Positions 11,184 through 20,282 of a stretch of 64,000 bases of DNA are shown here, in pieces (the stretch's first letter is position 1; each line of letters opens with the position of its first letter). The translations under genes and the position numbers were made by a program. The notes under the pieces are model-generated. The model saw only the letters and a list, made by a program, of their open reading frames with translations, did not search any database and was not told the origin of the DNA. The stretch lies in the NCBI GenBank assembly GCA_016124495.1, contig WGNP01000003.1, positions 248,001 to 312,000 on the forward strand. Direction: 5' to 3'. This stretch comes from Hyphomonas sp. (GTDB lineage: Bacteria; Pseudomonadota; Alphaproteobacteria; Caulobacterales; Hyphomonadaceae).

Positions 11184-12685
11184 CAGGAGTTATTCAACGC
11201 GTCGAGCGCGCCGGCTAATTCGCGCTCCATGTTGTAGTAGGCGGCACGCTCCCAGAAGCGCGGACGGCCGATCCCCATGCCGCGGTGCCGGCCGATGATC
11301 CGGCCGTCATCGTCCTCACCCTCGATCTCGTACTTGAGAAGATCCTGCAAGACGATGGTATCGCCCTCGAGACCGAGTACTTCCGTGATGCCCATGATAC
11401 GGCGCGAGCCATCACGCAGGCGCGAGGCCTGCACGACCACGTCAATCGAGCCGACGATCATTTCGCGGATGGTTTTCGCCGGCAATGCAAAGCCGCCCAT
11501 CGTGATCATGGATTCTACCCGGCTCAGTGCTTCGCGGGCCGAGTTGGCGTGCAGCGTGCCCATTGAGCCATCGTGGCCAGTGTTCATGGCCTGCAGAAGA
11601 TCGAACGCCTCGGGTCCGCGCACCTCGCCCACGATGATGCGTTCAGGACGCATACGCAGACAGTTCTTGACGAGATCGCGCATCGTGATCTCGCCGGATC
11701 CTTCGATATTGGGCGGGCGCGTTTCGAGACGAACGACGTGTGGTTGTTGCAGCTGAAGTTCGGCTGAGTCTTCGCAGGTAATGACGCGCTCGCCTGGCTC
11801 TATGAAAGCAGTAAGGCAGTTCAGAAGCGTCGTCTTGCCCGATCCGGTACCACCGGAGATCAGAACATTGCACCGGCTGAGGCCGATGATACGCAGGACT
11901 TCCGCGCCGGCTTCGCTGATCGAGCCGAACTTCACGAGGTCGTGCAGCTTCAGCTTGTCCTTTTTGAACTTACGGATAGTGAGCGTGGGGCCGTCAATTG
12001 CAAGCGGAGGCGCGATCACGTTGACGCGCGAGCCATCAAGCAGGCGTGCGTCGCAGATCGGCGAGCTTTCATCTACGCGGCGGCCGACCTGCGATACGAT
12101 CCGCTGACAGATATTCATAAGCTGGGCATTGTCGCGAAAGCGAATATTGGTGCGCTCGATCTTGCCGTTGACCTCAATATAGGTCGTGTCGGCGCCGTTG
12201 ACCATAATATCTGCGATGTCGTCCCTGGCCAGCAGCGGCTCAAGCGGGCCATAACCAAGCACGTCATTACAGATGTCGTCCAGCAGGTATTCCTGCTCCG
12301 ACATCGACATCACAACATTCTTTATACTGATGATCTCGACGACAATGTCGCGGATTTCCTCGCGCGCACTTTCCGTATCCAGCTGCGCGAGCTGGGAAAG
12401 GTCGATCGTGTCGATCAGGGCATTGAAGACCGTGGTCTTTATTGAATAATACTGCTCGGAGTGCTGGTTGACCTTGCGAATGGGCTCCGGCTTGATTTCG
12501 GGCACCTTGAGCTTGACGTCCGGTGCGGGCGCTGCGCCAGGCACGCCAGCTGCCGGTTTAGGCTGCGCCGTAGCGGAAGGAGACGCTGCGGGTTTCGGCG
12601 CCGCAGGCCTCGGCACCGACGCGGCCGCAGGCGCCGCGCCGGGAAGCGTGGGAGCTGTTGCGCCAGAGCGTTTTCCAAAGGCCAT
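11183..12685 (-). CDS. cpaF: Tad pilus assembly ATPase CpaF/TadA
   Basis: 500 residues. The first 70 or so are low-complexity, rich in Ala and Pro. The VirB11/GspE-type ATPase domain follows, with Walker [10 protein letters not shown] at about 278-286, the Asp/Walker B region [24 protein letters not shown] at about 350-373 and TLHANS after it. TadA ATPases power both extension and retraction of Flp pili at the cytoplasmic face. Length fits the family. It sits between cpaE and tadB in the operon. Confidence 0.95.
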   Translation of the reverse strand: MAFGKRSGATAPTLPGAAPAAASVPRPAAPKPAASPSATAQPKPAAGVPGAAPAPDVKLKVPEIKPEPIRKVNQHSEQYYSIKTTVFNALIDTIDLSQLAQLDTESAREEIRDIVVEIISIKNVVMSMSEQEYLLDDICNDVLGYGPLEPLLARDDIADIMVNGADTTYIEVNGKIERTNIRFRDNAQLMNICQRIVSQVGRRVDESSPICDARLLDGSRVNVIAPPLAIDGPTLTIRKFKKDKLKLHDLVKFGSISEAGAEVLRIIGLSRCNVLISGGTGSGKTTLLNCLTAFIEPGERVITCEDSAELQLQQPHVVRLETRPPNIEGSGEITMRDLVKNCLRMRPERIIVGEVRGPEAFDLLQAMNTGHDGSMGTLHANSAREALSRVESMITMGGFALPAKTIREMIVGSIDVVVQASRLRDGSRRIMGITEVLGLEGDTIVLQDLLKYEIEGEDDDGRIIGRHRGMGIGRPRFWERAAYYNMERELAGALDALNNS

Positions 12686-12712
12686 ATTCCTACCAATCCA
12701 GTCGAAGCGGGC

Positions 12713-14113
12713 TTACTTGCCCAGAAGTTTCTTGATGAAAGATTTTTCCTCAACCTGTATCGCCCGGCCCGTCAGCAAGCAGGCAAGCTGGTCGATTGCC
12801 ATTGAGGATTTGGCTGCGGGCGAAGTTTCGGAAATCATCTGACCATTATTGGCTGCCATGCCGAACACCTCCGGCTCGAAAGGCACGATGATGTCCGGTT
12901 CAACACCGATCGCCGCAGCGAAGTCCTTCACCGGTATCTCAGGGCGTTTCGGCACGCCGCACATGTTCAGGACAAGGCGCGGCGCATGGTCGTTGACGCG
13001 ATGCCCCCTGATCTGGTCGATCATGTTCTTGCCATTGCGAAGCGAGGCGAGATCCGGCTGGCACACGATGATCACCTCGTCCGAAGCAATCAACATGTTA
13101 CGGAGCCAGTGACTCCAGACATGCGGCAGATCCAGCACCATGTAAGGCACATTGCGGCGCACACTCTCGATGACCATCGCATAGGACTCGTCGGGGATAT
13201 CGATGATCTGGTTGATGTTGGCCGGCGCCGTGAAGAGTGAAAGCCGTTCGGTCGCACGCGCCATCAGACGCTCAATAACGGCATTGTCGGCGCGCTCAGG
13301 CGCCAGCAGCGCATCCGCGATGGTCTGCGGCGTGTCCTGATTGAAGTCGAGGGCCGTTGTCCCGAACGACAGGTCGAGATCGACAAGCGTTGTATTGACG
13401 TGAGTGTTTTCAGCGAGCGCCCAGGCGAGGTTGTGCGCAATTGTCGAGGCTCCGACCCCGCCCTTGGCGCCGACTACCGAGATCTGCTTGCCAAGGAAGG
13501 GCGCACTCGGATCAGTGAACAGGGCCGAGATCGAGCGGATGATGCTCAGGGGCTGGAAGGGCGGAACAAGGTATTCGGAGACACCGCGTGCCACGAGTTG
13601 GCGATAAAGCCTGATGTCGTTGACGGCACCTATGACCAGAACCTTGACGTGATCGTCGCAATGCTCCGCCAGCGTATCAATCTCTTTCAGAACCTGGCTG
13701 GCCTGGGCCGAAGACTCGACCATCAGCAGGTTGGGCGTCGGATTGGCCCGCAGGTCAGCCACCGCAGCCGGGATCCCGCCTGGAATACATTGCACGGTTG
13801 CGCGCCCCATGCGACGGTCTGCAGCGCAGATCTGCATCAGGGCGCGGGTTTCCTCACGCTCATAAAACAGTTTGATCGAGATGGCCGGCAGGATCCCATC
13901 CCCGCCAGACTGCTCCACCGGCGCGAATGAGAATTGCGCTGGCGTAACAGGCTTCGAGGCAAACTCCGATACTGGCTGGACCGGCTGCGCATACGTCTGC
14001 GCAAACGGATCCCGCGTGTCATGATCGTTCGCCCATGTCAGCGCATCTTCATTGAACACGTCTTCGAATTCGGCTCCGAAGTCGTCTTCAAAAAGTGCCT
14101 TTTCCTTAGCCAT
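12713..14113 (-). CDS. cpaE: Tad pilus localisation ATPase CpaE/TadZ
   Basis: 466 residues. An N-terminal part of about 100 residues has no recognised motif. A degenerate receiver-like domain follows (about 105-215), then a ParA/MinD-like ATPase domain from about 225. Its deviant Walker A reads GAKGGVGAST, with the first lysine kept and the second replaced, as is usual for TadZ. These proteins place the pilus machine at the cell pole. 27 bp separate it from cpaF. Confidence 0.92.
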   Translation of the reverse strand: MAKEKALFEDDFGAEFEDVFNEDALTWANDHDTRDPFAQTYAQPVQPVSEFASKPVTPAQFSFAPVEQSGGDGILPAISIKLFYEREETRALMQICAADRRMGRATVQCIPGGIPAAVADLRANPTPNLLMVESSAQASQVLKEIDTLAEHCDDHVKVLVIGAVNDIRLYRQLVARGVSEYLVPPFQPLSIIRSISALFTDPSAPFLGKQISVVGAKGGVGASTIAHNLAWALAENTHVNTTLVDLDLSFGTTALDFNQDTPQTIADALLAPERADNAVIERLMARATERLSLFTAPANINQIIDIPDESYAMVIESVRRNVPYMVLDLPHVWSHWLRNMLIASDEVIIVCQPDLASLRNGKNMIDQIRGHRVNDHAPRLVLNMCGVPKRPEIPVKDFAAAIGVEPDIIVPFEPEVFGMAANNGQMISETSPAAKSSMAIDQLACLLTGRAIQVEEKSFIKKLLGK

Positions 14114-14146
14114 CTGCGCATACTCCTTTTGCCGGACGAGCCAGCT

Positions 14147-14857
14147 TTATTCCACAGCGTCTGAAACAGCGCCCGATTCCTGATCCGCCCGCGCGGCGGC
14201 CGTCGTCTCGCCGAGACGGAATTTCTCGAGGATGACTTCCCGCCTCAGAATGTCAGACTGGCCGAGCGGACGAGTGCCCAGAAGATCGGCAGGATCTGCG
14301 ATCATGGCCGCAAGGTTGCTGCGGATTGAACAGCCCAGTGACGGCAAGGCATTGTTGGATGACACGTCGGCAAAATCGAGCGTCGCCAGTGACTGGCAAT
14401 TCGGCGCAACAGCGTCATAGACCTGAAATGCAAGGATCATCGGCTGCGAGTACGCCTCCCCCGCGCCGTGGGCAGCGCCGGAAATCTCGTCATACTGAAT
14501 GCCCTTTTCCCAGGCGATCGTGCGAGCTTCGGCTATGGCCGTCACCGCGAGCTGCGGATTGGCGCTCGCTGCGGGCAGCGAAAGGACAAGCGGGCCTTGC
14601 CCGCTCTGGGCATAGGCGCCGATGAAGTTACGGATCCGCGCGCGGTCCTCGCCCGACAGTTCACTGGCCTCCGGATCGATCGCAACTTCTAGGAACTCTG
14701 TCCGCTTCGTGACGCCGATTTCATGACGGGAGAGTGCGGTGCCCTCGAGATAGTCCGGCGTGACGGCGGTTGGAGCGCTGCTCACGCAGGCACCGAGGCT
14801 CAGGAGCCCGGCACCGAGGGCGAGCAGCTTCAAGTTCGGTTTTGAGACGATGGTCAT
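14147..14857 (-). CDS. cpaD: Pilus assembly lipoprotein CpaD
   Basis: 236 residues. The leader ends in a lipobox (LGAC, Cys24), so it is predicted to be a lipoprotein; CpaD proteins assist the CpaC secretin. The body contains the CpaD-family pattern TKRTEFLEVAIDPEASELSGEDRARIRNF and a C-terminal GCSIRSNLAAMIADPADLLGTR stretch. It starts 11 bp after cpaC ends. Confidence 0.9.
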   Translation of the reverse strand: MTIVSKPNLKLLALGAGLLSLGACVSSAPTAVTPDYLEGTALSRHEIGVTKRTEFLEVAIDPEASELSGEDRARIRNFIGAYAQSGQGPLVLSLPAASANPQLAVTAIAEARTIAWEKGIQYDEISGAAHGAGEAYSQPMILAFQVYDAVAPNCQSLATLDFADVSSNNALPSLGCSIRSNLAAMIADPADLLGTRPLGQSDILRREVILEKFRLGETTAAARADQESGAVSDAVE

Positions 14858-14868
14858 GGCTCGGTCCC

Positions 14869-16428
14869 CTATTCTTCCATGAAGCCCACAGGGGCCCGGT
14901 AATCTTCTGCTTTGACCGGCGCGCCGTCGCGGCCGTAGGTTTCATTCAGCCTGCCAAAGAAGATGGTCTTGGCGTCAGAGGCATTTGCATAGCCATCGGC
15001 CGGTGTACGCAGTGCTGACTTGGCTGCGGGATTGACGAGGTAGGGCGTGACGATGACGACGAGTTCGCTTTCCTCTGACAGGAAATCCCGGGACTGAAAC
15101 AGGGCGCCGAGTACGGGCAGCTTTTTCAGGCCTGGAACCTGGTCAAGGTTCTGGCGATCTTTGACCGAGATGAGACCCGCCATCATCATTGAGCCGCCTG
15201 AAGGCAACTCAATGGTTGATTCCGCGCGCCGCACCGTAAGACCGGGCAGCGTGACTCCCTCGACCAGAATAACGTTGCCTTGATCATCGACTACCGTCTG
15301 GCTTTCGCCCTGGAACGCACCCTGGGAAGTCAGCTCCGAAACCTCGGTCGATATCTTGAGGGATATGCGACCTTCGGAGAGAACGACCGGGGTAAAGCCC
15401 AGCCCGACCCCATAAGGCTTGAACTCGATGGTGATGCGGCCCTGGTTATCCTGGCCAACGGGTACCGGGAACTCGCCGCCCGCGAGAAACTTGGCGCTTT
15501 CGCCAGACATCGCCACCATGGTCGGCTCGGCCAGCGTCTTGACGACCCCGATGCGCTCCAGCGCGTTGAACGCTGCACCGATGCGGGCCTGCAGGTCATC
15601 ACCAACATAGTTGGTATAAGCGGCCGTGCCACCGATACCCCCGAGCGGCCGGCCCTGGATCGGGAAGCCCAAATCGCTGCTGATGTTGCCTGTGCCGCTG
15701 AAGGGCAAACCTGGCACAAGTGCAGTATCCCCTGTACTGACAGGCGGTGAACCGAGGAAGAGCTGCTTTTCCACGAGATTGGCGAGATCGCCCCAGTTCG
15801 GCACGCCCGACAGGTTGATCCCCAGCTGCTTCACGATGTTGCGCTGCATCTCGACGATGCGCACTTCGAGCAGCACCTGGTCGGGAGCCAGTACGCTCAG
15901 CATGTTGACGATCTGCGGGGCGCTGTCGCCGCTCGGGAAATAGGCAGCGACAAGCTGGCGCACCCGGTCCGACTGGGACATGTCGTCCACCGACCCCGTC
16001 ATCACAATGCTGCCATTCATGCTTTCGAGCTTGACGCGGGCATCAGGCACATGCCGCGCTATGGTGTTTTCCAGCGCGGTCATGTCGGTTTCAACATGCA
16101 GCGACAGATCAAGCAGGGTGCGTCCGGCCCGGTCAAAGATGAGCGCGCTGGTCTGGCCATAGGCCACACCGCGGAAAATGATCCGTTGCGAAGTCTGTAC
16201 GACCGCATCTGCAATCTCGGGGTTTGCAATCACCACATCAGCGGCGGGCGCCTCGAGCTCAATTATCACCGACTTGTTGACGCCAACCGTCAGGCTGCGT
16301 GAATTTGTGCTGTCGCCGGCAGACGTGATGACGGTGCCCATGCCGGCCGGGCCTGACTGAGCCGGGGCTGGCAAGACCGGGGCGAGGGCCAGAACCGCAG
16401 AGACAGCAACAATCTTCAGGATACCCAT
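14869..16428 (-). CDS. cpaC: Pilus outer-membrane secretin CpaC/RcpA
   Basis: 519 residues with a signal peptide ending near residue 25. The pilus N-terminal domain is at about 40-115 (GVNKSVIIELEAPAADVVIANPEIADAVV), a BON-like part at about 115-190, and the secretin domain at about 255-480 (VKTLAEPTMVAMSGESAKFLAGGEFPVPV, and VPGLKKLPVLGALFQS near the end). It should multimerise into the outer-membrane channel for the Flp pilus. Only 2 bp separate it from cpaB. Confidence 0.95.
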   Translation of the reverse strand: MGILKIVAVSAVLALAPVLPAPAQSGPAGMGTVITSAGDSTNSRSLTVGVNKSVIIELEAPAADVVIANPEIADAVVQTSQRIIFRGVAYGQTSALIFDRAGRTLLDLSLHVETDMTALENTIARHVPDARVKLESMNGSIVMTGSVDDMSQSDRVRQLVAAYFPSGDSAPQIVNMLSVLAPDQVLLEVRIVEMQRNIVKQLGINLSGVPNWGDLANLVEKQLFLGSPPVSTGDTALVPGLPFSGTGNISSDLGFPIQGRPLGGIGGTAAYTNYVGDDLQARIGAAFNALERIGVVKTLAEPTMVAMSGESAKFLAGGEFPVPVGQDNQGRITIEFKPYGVGLGFTPVVLSEGRISLKISTEVSELTSQGAFQGESQTVVDDQGNVILVEGVTLPGLTVRRAESTIELPSGGSMMMAGLISVKDRQNLDQVPGLKKLPVLGALFQSRDFLSEESELVVIVTPYLVNPAAKSALRTPADGYANASDAKTIFFGRLNETYGRDGAPVKAEDYRAPVGFMEE

Positions 16429-16430
16429 GT

Positions 16431-17279
16431 TCAGTTGCCTCCCACGCCGGCAGGTGAAGGCTGACCGTTGCGGATGATCGTGATGCCAGATCCGGCCGCG
16501 CCATCACCGCCTTCGAGAAGTTCGATGCGGGGGTTGCGGTCCGTGCCGCTGATCATGTGGTCAAGTGGGCGAAGCGACAGGGACACTTCGCCGCGATGCA
16601 TCGACATGGCCAGCAGTTCAGCTTCCTGGGGTGAAACTTCCAGAGTGGCGGTGCTCCCGAGGCGGGCTGTTTCGCCTTCTGCATTATTCGCAAAGTTCTG
16701 GTCGATTGCCAGCACACGGACGTTCTTCACGATCGTGGTAGCCACCGTGCGCTCAGGGATACCGCGCGAGGCGTCGGCCATCTGGTTATAGGTAAGGATC
16801 AGATCGACCCTGTCATTTGGCAGGATAAAGCCGCCGGATGCCGATTCAGCGGAAATTTCAACCGACACGGCCCGCATCTCGGGATCCATCATTGCGGCAA
16901 GCAGTCCCTGATCGCCCCGGATCACCACTTTTTGTTGCAGGAGTGGCTCACCCTTGTAGAGGGCTGCCTTTACGACAGCGCCGGTCAGCGTCCCGATCGA
17001 GTCCGGGACCGCGGTCTGAACATAATAGCCTTCGACCAGGTTGGCTTGTGGCCAGGGCGCCCATTGCAGGTCTTCAGCCTTGATGGTCTCGCCAATGGCG
17101 AAGTCGCGAAGGACGGTAAGCACTTCGACTTCGGAGACTTCCCGCTCCTCGATCTTGAGTTTGTCCTGCAAGACGGTCTCGGTGACGATCTGCGGCTTAC
17201 TCAGCTGCAGGACCAGGAAGGCAGCCCCCCCCGCTGCGGCAAGCGCCAGAAGAAGGATGATGATGCGCATCGGCGACAT
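16431..17279 (-). CDS. cpaB: Flp pilus assembly protein CpaB/RcpC
   Basis: 282 residues: an N-terminal membrane anchor (IIILLLALAAAGGAAFLVLQL), a SAF domain at about residues 50-110 (VLRDFAIGETIKAEDLQWAPWP) and the CpaB/RcpC periplasmic region (AVSVEISAESASGGFILPNDRVDLILTY). CpaB links the secretin to other envelope parts. A 97-bp gap separates it from cpaA; part of this gap could hold a second promoter, but I cannot define one. Confidence 0.92.
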   Translation of the reverse strand: MSPMRIIILLLALAAAGGAAFLVLQLSKPQIVTETVLQDKLKIEEREVSEVEVLTVLRDFAIGETIKAEDLQWAPWPQANLVEGYYVQTAVPDSIGTLTGAVVKAALYKGEPLLQQKVVIRGDQGLLAAMMDPEMRAVSVEISAESASGGFILPNDRVDLILTYNQMADASRGIPERTVATTIVKNVRVLAIDQNFANNAEGETARLGSTATLEVSPQEAELLAMSMHRGEVSLSLRPLDHMISGTDRNPRIELLEGGDGAAGSGITIIRNGQPSPAGVGGN

Positions 17280-17376
17280 AAGGCGCCACTCCTCTTACTC
17301 TAAGCCTTAAGACCAGCGAAGGACGCGGCGGGCCTTATCGATCAGTATAGATTCGCACGCTGCGCCTAAGGGAGTG

Positions 17377-17892
17377 TTAACCGGCAAAACCAATGGATTC
17401 ATAAAAGCGGGCGAGCAGCGGAGAGGCTGACCCGGCGATGATCGCCCCCCCGGCAATCGCCACGCCATAAGGTACTCCGGCCTTCGGCTCAAAGGGCGCG
17501 CGCATGAAGCCCGGGACCGCGGCTGCCGGGAAGCTGCGCTTGCCAACCAGAAGAAACAGCGCACAGGCACCGCCCACGATGGCCATCCAGTAAACAAAGG
17601 GAAAGGCAGCCGCCGGGCCCATCCAGAGAACGACGGCCGGAATCATCTTCGCGTCCCCTCCCCCGAAAATCCGGAAGGCAAACAAACCGACGGCGATGAC
17701 AAAAGCGAGCGCGCCCGCAAGCAGGTGGCCGCCAAGTATCTCGAGGGGGATGCCGGACACGAGCGCAGCGGGCAGAAACAGACCGGCAATCGTGAGGTTC
17801 AGCCAGTTCGGAATTGTCAGCCGATTGACATCATGAAGGGCAGCAAAACAACACAGGGCTAGGAAAAGGCCCGAGAGAAGGATGAGAAACAT
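17377..17892 (-). CDS. cpaA: Flp prepilin peptidase CpaA/TadV (A24 family)
   Basis: 171 residues from ATG 17892, which has GGAG about 9 nt upstream; a longer frame to 17961 would add a hydrophilic leader that the family lacks. It is an integral membrane aspartic protease with several helices. The two catalytic aspartates are likely those in LHDVNRLTIPNW (about residues 21-32) and FGGGDAK (about 84-90, the GxGD motif). It removes the short leader of the Flp pilin and probably of the two pseudopilins encoded at 19109 and 19674. Confidence 0.92.
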   Translation of the reverse strand: MFLILLSGLFLALCCFAALHDVNRLTIPNWLNLTIAGLFLPAALVSGIPLEILGGHLLAGALAFVIAVGLFAFRIFGGGDAKMIPAVVLWMGPAAAFPFVYWMAIVGGACALFLLVGKRSFPAAAVPGFMRAPFEPKAGVPYGVAIAGGAIIAGSASPLLARFYESIGFAG

Positions 17893-17983
17893 GGCAGCAG
17901 CTCCAGTGCGGTAAGCCAGCGCAAACTGCCTCAAAAGGCTGAACGAAGCCTTTCCTGACACGGCGCCGCATGGGCCAGGAATC

Positions 17984-18013
17984 GAAAGAGCCGCCGGGCA
18001 GGCCCGGCGGCTC
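17984..18013 (-). terminator. Intrinsic terminator between pilA and cpaA
   Basis: A perfect 12-bp inverted repeat, GAGCCGCCGGGC and its complement with 2 bases between (17988-18013), is followed on the minus strand by TTTC. It lies 29 bp after the pilin stop and 90 bp before cpaA. It should end most pilin transcripts and let a minority continue into the assembly genes, the usual way to make far more pilin than machine. The T-tract is short, so termination is probably partial. Confidence 0.7.
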
Positions 18014-18041
18014 CATAGTCAGTCAGACTGACCGAGGTCGA

Positions 18042-18200
18042 TTAGACTTCGATTGCGTCAGCAACAGTGTTGAAGGCGGTGCCGGTCTGCTCACCGAGAG
18101 CGGTCACACCGCCGATGATGGCGACAGCGATCAGAGCGGCGATGAGGCCATACTCGATAGCGGTTGCGCCCGACTCGTCTTTAAGAAAACGTGCAAACAT
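18042..18200 (-). CDS. pilA: Flp family type IVb major pilin
   Basis: 52 residues. The start at 18200 has GGGAG 7 nt upstream. The leader is 11 residues (MFARFLKDESG). The predicted CpaA cut follows Gly11, giving ATAIEYGLIAALIAVAIIGG, with the Glu and Tyr at mature positions 5 and 6 that define Flp pilins and a hydrophobic assembly helix. The mature protein is only 41 residues. It heads the pilus operon and is separated from cpaA by a terminator. Confidence 0.95.
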   Translation of the reverse strand: MFARFLKDESGATAIEYGLIAALIAVAIIGGVTALGEQTGTAFNTVADAIEV

Positions 18201-18546
18201 TGGAAACTCCCATCATTCGTTTTTGACATGCCCCGGCTTAAACTTTTTTTCCCGGAACAAAATAACGTTTACACGTGCAGAGTTCCGATCTGATTGAAGA
18301 AATCAGAAAACTCGTGAAGCTGTGTCAGGCTTTCATTTACCAAGCCTGACGCAACCATGAATGCGATGAACGCAGGTCATGCACGTCTCTGCCATTAAAC
18401 ATATAGAGAGCATGACAGCGCCATTGCGCAGGGCGGCGAACCGGTGCTTGCCAACTGTATGCGATGCGGCTGAGGAAAGTTCCGGTTAGGATTCAGTAAA
18501 CCATAATCTGGAATATTCTGGTCACCCTATATGCTGGAGTGTCCGT
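18201..18546. promoter_or_regulatory. Divergent control region of the Tad locus with two inverted repeats
   Basis: 346 bp between pilA (minus) and the secretin N-domain gene (plus). Two perfect inverted repeats stand out: TCTGATT with its complement at 18289-18295/18301-18307 (5-nt spacer), and GTCAGGCTT with its complement at 18324-18332/18342-18350 (9-nt spacer). The latter is 124-150 bp upstream of the pilA start and could be a dimer-binding operator. The region is AT-richer than the surroundings. I see no clear TTAA-N7-TTAA CtrA box. No gene of usable length is present. Confidence 0.5.
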
Positions 18547-18993
18547 ATGATGACGATCTGCCTGAAAGCTGCCGCGTTCGGCGCCGTCGCCCTCTCTTTC
18601 GCCTCAGCGGCTTGGGCCGATCAATTGTTTGTTGAAGCCAGCAAGACGATCCCGCTGCCAATCAATGGCGCTGCGTCAAGCATCATCATCGGCAATAAGA
18701 ACATTGCGGATGTCAGCGTACACAACGAAAATCTGCTGTTCGTGACCGGAAAGAGCTATGGAACGACGAACCTGCTGGTTTTCGACAAGGCTGGTCGGGA
18801 GATCTACAGCTCGGATGTGCTGGTCACTACCAATTCTGCCGCGCTGGTCACGATCAACCGGGCCGGCCAATCCTACACCTACAACTGCTCTCCCAATTGC
18901 AAGGCAGTGCTCAGCATCGGTGACCAGGCAGATCATTTCGCCACCCTGATCGACCAGCAGCTCCAATCCCAGATCCTGACCGAAGGCGAATAG
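18547..18993 (+). CDS. Stand-alone secretin N-terminal (pilus assembly N) domain protein
   Basis: 148 residues with a signal peptide ending near residue 24 (AAWA). The rest is one copy of the domain found at the N-terminus of CpaC: ASKTIPLPINGAASSIIIGN ... DVSVHNENLLFVTGKSYGTTNLLVFDKAGREI, clearly alignable with CpaC residues 40-110. No secretin channel follows. A Cys pair (YNCSPNCKAVL) near residue 120 could form a disulfide. GGAG 7 nt before the ATG supports the start. Likely periplasmic, acting with the pilus secretin. It is divergent from pilA and 115 bp ahead of the TadE gene. Confidence 0.85.
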   Translation: MMTICLKAAAFGAVALSFASAAWADQLFVEASKTIPLPINGAASSIIIGNKNIADVSVHNENLLFVTGKSYGTTNLLVFDKAGREIYSSDVLVTTNSAALVTINRAGQSYTYNCSPNCKAVLSIGDQADHFATLIDQQLQSQILTEGE

Positions 18994-19108
18994 GGCTGAA
19001 GTTAATGCGGCCTTTGCCGGACAGGTAAAGATTGAGCAAACACCGAAAACATGCACCAACCAGTGTATGATAAGCCTGCTGTTTGTAACTTAGCAGGGAA
19101 TCGGAACG

Positions 19109-19669
19109 ATGTTTGGCGCCCACGAATTCAGCCTTTCAGCACGCCTCAGGTCGCGCTGGCAGATCTTTGCCAAAGACCGTCGCGGCGCCGCAGCTGTTGA
19201 ATTCGCGATGATTGCAGCCCCCTTCTTCTTTCTCATCTTTGGTCTTCTCGAAGTGTGCCTGATCTTCATCATGACCACCGTCATGGAGAATGCGGTTTCT
19301 GAAGCCGCTCGGCCCCTGCGCACCGGTGAGGCTCAAGCCGCTGGAATGACCGCAGCGGATTTCCGCGAGGCCGTCTGTGCCGGGTTCCTGGAAATCCTTG
19401 AATGCGACGATCGCCTTTCGATTGATGTCCGCACGGCCGCAGACTTCGGCTCGACACCGACAGGCTCTCCGCTGGACGAAGACGGCGACCTCGACAATGA
19501 TGACTTCATATTTGAGGCAGGCGGCGCCAACGACATTGTGGCGGTTCGCCTGTTCTATGAGTGGGAACTTATCACACCGGCATTATCGCGCCCGCTCGTC
19601 AACATGTCGGGCAACAAGCATCTCCTCCAGGCCAGCACCGTATTTCGCAATGAACCGTTCGGGAGCTGA
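19109..19669 (+). CDS. tadE: TadE-like pseudopilin
   Basis: 186 residues. After a basic cytoplasmic stretch (about 1-28) it has RRG/AAAVEFAMIAAPFFFLIFGLLEV, a prepilin-like processing site with Glu at mature position 5 and one membrane helix. The C-terminal part is periplasmic and has an acidic calcium-like stretch (PLDEDGDLDNDDF, about 113-125). TadE and TadF are minor pseudopilins cleaved by TadV/CpaA and needed for Flp pilus assembly. Only 4 bp separate it from the next gene. Confidence 0.85.
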   Translation: MFGAHEFSLSARLRSRWQIFAKDRRGAAAVEFAMIAAPFFFLIFGLLEVCLIFIMTTVMENAVSEAARPLRTGEAQAAGMTAADFREAVCAGFLEILECDDRLSIDVRTAADFGSTPTGSPLDEDGDLDNDDFIFEAGGANDIVAVRLFYEWELITPALSRPLVNMSGNKHLLQASTVFRNEPFGS

Positions 19670-19673
19670 CATC

Positions 19674-20282
19674 ATGGCACTCAGATCAGCTCTGTCCCTG
19701 CTAACCCGCCGCACCCGTTGGCGCGGGATCCGGGGAATATGGTACAATGAAAAAGGCGTGTCGGCTGTAGAGTTTGCGCTGATCGCGCCGCTCATGGTGT
19801 TTATCTATTTCGGCTTTATCGAGCTCAGCCTGCTGATGCGGGCTGACCAGCGCGTGACCTCGACCGCCTCGAGCCTCGGAGACCTGACGGCCCGCCTCGT
19901 GACTGCCAGTGACGCCGATATGCAGGAACTTTTCAATGCTGCATCGGTGACGATGCAGCCCTATGCCGCCGAAACCGCACGCATGCGGATCACGTCCGTA
20001 GTCGACAATGGCGACGGTGAAACCCGTGTCGACTGGTCGGACGGCTACAATATGGCTGCCTATACCCCCGATACCCTGATCACGGTTCCGGACGGTCTCG
20101 TGCCCAGCCCGGGTTCGGTCATCGTTGCTGAAGTCGAGTTCGAATACGAAAGCACGCTGGGCGTGGTTCTGGACGCCTCGCAGACCCTGAAGGACGTATT
20201 CTACCTGCGTCCGCGCCGGGTTACCCAGATTGCCCGCTCGCCAGACGCTAACCCCGCAACCGGCTTTATGCCTGCCGGCTAG
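19674..20282 (+). CDS. TadE/TadF-like pseudopilin
   Basis: 202 residues from ATG 19674, chosen because GGGAG lies 8 nt upstream; the open frame extends further upstream but overlaps tadE. It has a basic N-terminus, then NEKG/VSAVEFALIAPLMVFIYFGFIEL with the Glu at mature position 5, and a periplasmic C-terminal domain (MRADQRVTSTASSLGDLTARLV). It is probably co-transcribed with tadE. It ends in a CTAG shared with the convergent transporter gene. Whether it is TadF or a second TadE cannot be decided from sequence alone. Confidence 0.8.
   Translation: MALRSALSLLTRRTRWRGIRGIWYNEKGVSAVEFALIAPLMVFIYFGFIELSLLMRADQRVTSTASSLGDLTARLVTASDADMQELFNAASVTMQPYAAETARMRITSVVDNGDGETRVDWSDGYNMAAYTPDTLITVPDGLVPSPGSVIVAEVEFEYESTLGVVLDASQTLKDVFYLRPRRVTQIARSPDANPATGFMPAG

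Noticed and set aside
18324-18350. Terminator of an upstream transcript
   Set aside because: The inverted repeat has a 9-nt spacer and no T-tract on either strand, so it is better read as a regulatory palindrome.
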